A stretch of DNA of 9,473 nt from JBGZFC01 sp041846575 (lineage in GTDB: Bacteria; Bacteroidota; Bacteroidia; Bacteroidales; Dysgonomonadaceae), in assembly GCA_041846575.1 (NCBI GenBank), contig JBGZFC010000020.1, positions 1 to 9,473 of the forward strand, given 5' to 3'. Below, one piece after another: positions 6,741 to 9,473 of this stretch. The position numbers and the translations under genes are program-made. Below the pieces are notes generated by a model. That model had not been told where the DNA came from. It saw nothing but the letters and a program-made list of their open reading frames with translations, and searched no databases. The first letter of the stretch is position 1; every line of letters starts with the position of its first letter.

Positions 6741-8042
6741 ATGAACGAAAAGGGAATAGAACAAGTCGCTCAATCCACTAATGCCATCAGTCAATGGTCA
6801 ACTGAATTTCTTACAAATATAGGCTTTAACGAAAAATGGATTGTTTATTTCAATCTGATTTTTCTATCGTTATTGCTCATTGTAGCTGTTGTTATACTCC
6901 AATATCTGACCAGATTTATTTTACAAAAAATATTTAAACGTATAGAGAAATTGCCACGCATGTCGTTTTGGGGACGATTGAGAAACAGTAAATTTCCGAA
7001 CTATTTCGCAATGATTGTTCCGTTCACATTAGTAAAAGGAGCTATACCAATTATTTTTGAACCATTTGCCAAAGCAGAAATCATTGCTTTAAAAGCAGCC
7101 GACATCTATTTAGTTTTCTACGTAATTTGGGTAATTGCTTCGGTAATAAATGCTTTTGCAGCAACATTGCGAGCCAAGGAAGGAATGGATGAGAAACCTA
7201 TAGACAGCTACATGCAAGTTTTGAAAATAATTTTATACTTTATCGGAACCATTATTATCATATCGATTTTAACAGGAAAAGATCCCAAAGTATTCATTAC
7301 CGGATTGGGTGCTGCATCAGCTGTTCTAATGTTGATATTTAAAGACACAATCTTGGGATTTGTAGCGAGTATTCAAGTTTCTGTAAACGATATGTTACGC
7401 ATCGGTGATTGGATAACTATGCCCAAACACGATGCAGACGGCGATGTTATTCAAATCACACTTACTACAGTAAAAATTCGAAATTTCGATAATACCATTA
7501 CCACCATTCCGCCTTATTCTTTAATATCAGATTCATTTCAAAACTGGCGAGGAATGAAAGAATCAGGAGTGCGAAGAGTGAAACGCTCGGTTTTTATTAA
7601 ACAGTCGTCAGTTCGATTTATTGCAGATGATGAGTTGAAAGAGTTCAAAAAAAATGAACTAATAGCTGATTATATTCTCGAAAAGAGTAAAGAAATTAGG
7701 GAATATAACGAAGCAGCAAAAGCAGATAAATCGTTGCTTGTAAACGGACGAAATTTCACAAATATGGGATTATTTAGAAAATATATGCTTCTCTACCTGC
7801 AACAACATCCGAAAATAAGAAAAGACATGACACTTATGGTTCGTCAGCAACAACCTTCATCTAAAGGACTTCCTCTTGAAATATACTGCTTTACCGACAC
7901 TATCGTGTGGACAGAGTATGAAGATATTGTTTCTGATGTATTCGATCACATAACGGCTGCCGCAAATTATTTCGGAATAGAACTGTTTGAAGATATTTCT
8001 AATCCTATTTTTTCTAATATAGATACTCAAAAACAAGCATAA
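6741..8042 (+). CDS. MscS-family mechanosensitive ion channel, YbdG type
   Basis: The 433-residue inner-membrane protein probably acts as a miniconductance mechanosensitive channel that relieves turgor on hypo-osmotic shock. Hydrophobic segments are seen at about 33-60, 88-107, 117-142 and 158-178. The pore-lining MscS helix follows at about 183-212 (GLGAASAVLMLIFKDTILGF), rich in small residues. The MscS beta domain then spans about 214-262 (DMLRIGDWITMP, later TIPPYSLISDSFQNW). The cytoplasmic C-terminal part carries GVRRVKRS (276-283), DMTLMVRQQ (362-370), GLPLEIYCFT (376-385) and FDHI (401-404). As I recall, these are hallmarks of E. coli YbdG, whose usual length (about 415) is close. The ATG at 6741 follows an AT-rich leader and a -7 element. 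The gene appears monocistronic, since the next gene has its own promoter signal. The family is certain; the YbdG subfamily is recognised from the C-terminal motifs. Confidence 0.92.
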   Translation: MNEKGIEQVAQSTNAISQWSTEFLTNIGFNEKWIVYFNLIFLSLLLIVAVVILQYLTRFILQKIFKRIEKLPRMSFWGRLRNSKFPNYFAMIVPFTLVKGAIPIIFEPFAKAEIIALKAADIYLVFYVIWVIASVINAFAATLRAKEGMDEKPIDSYMQVLKIILYFIGTIIIISILTGKDPKVFITGLGAASAVLMLIFKDTILGFVASIQVSVNDMLRIGDWITMPKHDADGDVIQITLTTVKIRNFDNTITTIPPYSLISDSFQNWRGMKESGVRRVKRSVFIKQSSVRFIADDELKEFKKNELIADYILEKSKEIREYNEAAKADKSLLVNGRNFTNMGLFRKYMLLYLQQHPKIRKDMTLMVRQQQPSSKGLPLEIYCFTDTIVWTEYEDIVSDVFDHITAAANYFGIELFEDISNPIFSNIDTQKQA

Positions 8043-8046
8043 TTCT

Positions 8047-8097
8047 GTTTGCCAATCATATTTAAACAATAAAAATTTTGTTATAACTTTGGCAGAC
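8047..8097. repeat. Inverted repeat embracing the KAS III promoter
   Basis: GTTTGCCAA (8047-8055) pairs with TTGGCAGAC (8089-8097), eight Watson-Crick pairs plus one G-T, separated by 33 bases. The arms flank the candidate -33 element, and the right arm overlaps the last bases of the -7 element and the expected transcript start. It could be an operator or the 3' hairpin of the channel transcript. With no U-tract after it, termination is not convincing. Confidence 0.3.
8061..8091 (+). promoter_or_regulatory. Promoter for the KAS III gene (-33 TTTA, -7 TAACTTTG)
   Basis: TAACTTTG at 8084-8091 matches the -7 consensus, and TTTA at 8061-8064 lies 19 bases upstream where TTTG is expected. Transcription would begin near 8097, leaving a leader of about 50 A-rich bases before the ATG at 8148. 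Confidence 0.5.
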
Positions 8098-8147
8098 AAG
8101 ATAAAAAACAGATAGCCGATATTTCAACCTCAACTATTTACAAAATT

Positions 8148-9230
8148 ATGAGAAAAATTTATAGCATATTTACAGGCACTGGCAGATATGTCCCCGAGAA
8201 ACAAATTAAAAATGAACATTTTCACAAAAATATGTTTTTAGAGTCAACAGGAGAGCTTATTTCCATGCCTAATGAAGATATTACAGCTAAATTCAGTGAA
8301 ATTACAACTATTGAAGAGCGTCGTTATGCACAAGACGATGAGCTTACATCCGACTTGGCATTGAAAGCTTCGGAGAGAGCATTTGAGGCTTCGGGAATAG
8401 ATAAAGAGGAACTTGATTATATTATTTTTGCACATAATTTCGGTGAAACTCGTACTGATAATAATCGAATTGATATTCTACCTTCATTAGCTTCACGATT
8501 AAAACAAAAATTGAAAATTACCAATCCGTTTGCTGTTGCTTATGATACTTTGTTTGGATGTCCGGGATGGATACAAGCAGTAATTCAAGCCGACTATTAT
8601 ATTCGTTCCGGCGATGCCAAGAAGATTTTAGTTGTTGGTGCTGATGTTTTATCACGTATATCCGATCCACACGATCGCGACAGCATGATTTATGCCGACG
8701 GAGCTGCAGCCGTAATTATGGAGGGCGTTGAAAGCGATTCGCCTGTCGGTGTTATCGGACACAATTCGCGTAGCGATGCTTTAGATTATGCTCAGATGCT
8801 TCACATGGAGTACTCTTATGATAAAGAACGAGCTAAAAATAAAGAACTATTTCTGAAAATGAATGGACGACGTCTATATCAGTACGCACTCGAAAATGTT
8901 CCAAAAACAATCAAAGCCGGATTAGACAAGTTGAATATGCACATCACAGATATTAAAAAAGTACTGCTTCATCAAGCCAACGGTAAAATGGACGATGCTA
9001 TTTTAGCCCGCTTGTTTAAGCTGTACGATATAAAAGAAGTTCCCAAAGAGATTATGCCAATGACTATATCCTGGCTCGGCAACTCATCTGTAGCGACTGT
9101 CCCCATCCTTTTAGATTTGATTCTCAGAGGCGAAATAAAGCCTCACTCGCTAAATAAAGGAGATAACATTATTCTTGCATCCGTTGGTGCAGGAATGAAT
9201 ATAAATAGTGTGATTTATAAAATGCCATGA
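8148..9230 (+). CDS. 3-oxoacyl-ACP synthase III family protein (FabH-like ketosynthase)
   Basis: This 360-residue thiolase-fold enzyme has the full KAS III catalytic triad: C138 in FGCPGW, H275 in LLHQANGK and N312 in WLGNSSVAT. A C-terminal glycine-rich SVGAGMN loop sits at 345-351. Such enzymes perform a decarboxylative Claisen condensation of an acyl-CoA (or acyl-ACP) primer with malonyl-ACP in the cytoplasm. It is about 40 residues longer than standard FabH (about 317), mainly through a longer N-terminal region between KNEHF and IEERRYA (about 21-62). The E. coli FabH tryptophan that stacks on CoA (W32, in DEWIVTRTG) has no evident equivalent there. This points to a paralogue with a different primer, either membrane or storage lipid or a secondary metabolite, rather than the sole housekeeping FabH. 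No ACP, FabD or FabF gene is adjacent. The ATG at 8148 gives the family's usual start with the strand YSIFTGTGRYVP. Confidence 0.9.
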   Translation: MRKIYSIFTGTGRYVPEKQIKNEHFHKNMFLESTGELISMPNEDITAKFSEITTIEERRYAQDDELTSDLALKASERAFEASGIDKEELDYIIFAHNFGETRTDNNRIDILPSLASRLKQKLKITNPFAVAYDTLFGCPGWIQAVIQADYYIRSGDAKKILVVGADVLSRISDPHDRDSMIYADGAAAVIMEGVESDSPVGVIGHNSRSDALDYAQMLHMEYSYDKERAKNKELFLKMNGRRLYQYALENVPKTIKAGLDKLNMHITDIKKVLLHQANGKMDDAILARLFKLYDIKEVPKEIMPMTISWLGNSSVATVPILLDLILRGEIKPHSLNKGDNIILASVGAGMNINSVIYKMP

Positions 9231-9274
9231 TTTTTTGAATAAAACGCAAAGGTTATGTTATTTACGATTTTAGA

Positions 9275-9297
9275 TTTAGGTTTACTATTTACCTAAA
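9275..9297. other. Perfect 7-bp hairpin between the KAS III gene and the IS transposase
   Basis: TTTAGGT (9275-9281) and ACCTAAA (9291-9297) are exact inverted copies around a nine-base loop, 45 bases after the KAS III stop. No clean U-tract follows on either strand. It may be a weak terminator serving the convergent genes, or lie at or near the end of the insertion sequence. The rest of 9231-9361 is AT-rich with nothing else recognisable. Confidence 0.35.
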
Positions 9298-9361
9298 AAT
9301 AAGGAAAAAAGAAACGAAGAAAGCAAGACCGATATATTTAGTCTCCCCTTATAAATTCAAA

Positions 9362-9473
9362 TTACAATGGGAGAGAATAATTATATCGCTGTAAAACCCA
9401 TCGGAAAATAAAATTCAAGAAATTCTCTTTGAGTCTTTCCATCATTTTCTTCAAGTTCCAAGCCGTTGCCGCC
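9362..9473 (-). CDS. Transposase C-terminus, partial (insertion sequence entering from the right)
   Basis: On the minus strand a frame enters from the right edge at base 9472 and runs 36 codons to a TAA at 9362-9364. It begins AATAWNLKKMMERLKEN and ends RYNYSLPL. An A-T-A-W-N-L-K-K-M-M segment followed by a basic amphipathic stretch is what I recognise as the C-terminal end of DDE transposases of the IS4/IS5/IS1182 supergroup, often seen in Bacteroidota. The DDE catalytic residues lie outside the window, so family and integrity cannot be judged. The coding end is convergent with the KAS III gene. The outer IS boundary should lie between 9231 and 9361, but its terminal inverted repeat cannot be identified from one end alone. 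A second frame on the same strand is also open over part of this stretch and shows no recognisable protein. Confidence 0.55.
   Translation of the reverse strand, partial: AATAWNLKKMMERLKENFLNFIFRWVLQRYNYSLPL

Noticed and set aside
9342..9374. TCTCCC/GGGAGA inverted repeat overlapping the transposase stop
   Set aside because: Only 6 bp with a 21-base loop and no U-tract; too weak to call a terminator or an IS end.
1..9473. tRNA, rRNA, known riboswitch or CRISPR array
   Set aside because: I looked in the gaps between genes and saw no cloverleaf ending in TTCRANNC-type sequence, no rRNA-like segments and no spaced direct repeats.

Overview
This window looks like ordinary chromosome from a member of the Bacteroidota, most likely order Bacteroidales. 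Four observations support this. Genes start without Shine-Dalgarno sequences, behind A/T-rich leaders. TAnnTTTG (-7 type) promoter elements precede most transcription units. The left edge carries a Bacteroidota-style leucine-rich repeat protein with an LDVSKN...LxC unit. The topoisomerase subunit, the carboxyspermidine dehydrogenase and the KAS III also have the form known from this phylum. Genus cannot be decided by eye.

Layout from left to right. (1) 2-472: the C-terminal part of an AT-rich LRR protein whose 5' end lies outside the window. (2) 498-1883: mnmE, the tRNA wobble-uridine modification GTPase. (3) 2040-4727: parC, the topoisomerase IV A subunit, behind a good Bacteroides-type promoter. 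(4) 4828-5010: a 60-residue protein with two membrane segments and very low GC, followed by a rho-independent terminator. (5) A strong bidirectional terminator at 5180-5222, then on the minus strand (5240-6442) a saccharopine-dehydrogenase-fold enzyme best read as carboxy(nor)spermidine dehydrogenase. (6) A divergent intergenic region of about 300 bp. (7) 6741-8042: a YbdG-type mechanosensitive channel of the MscS family. (8) 8148-9230: a FabH-like 3-oxoacyl-ACP synthase III with its own promoter. (9) 9362-9473, minus strand: the last 36 codons of what looks like a DDE transposase, so an insertion sequence begins near the right edge.

The genes do not form one pathway. They are mostly independent housekeeping units (tRNA modification, chromosome decatenation, polyamine synthesis, osmotic protection, fatty-acid or secondary acyl chemistry), each with its own promoter-like element. 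The two edges, the LRR protein and the IS, are the accessory parts.

I did not find a convincing undescribed multi-gene system. The points most worth a second look are: a C-terminal QMNLF sequence on ParC that resembles a sliding-clamp-binding motif; alanine at the quinolone-determining position of ParC; a GG-containing micro reading frame ending one base before the start codon of the small two-helix membrane protein; an inverted repeat embracing the KAS III promoter; mutually exclusive hairpins in the 6443-6740 gap; and the unannotated IS terminus at the right edge.
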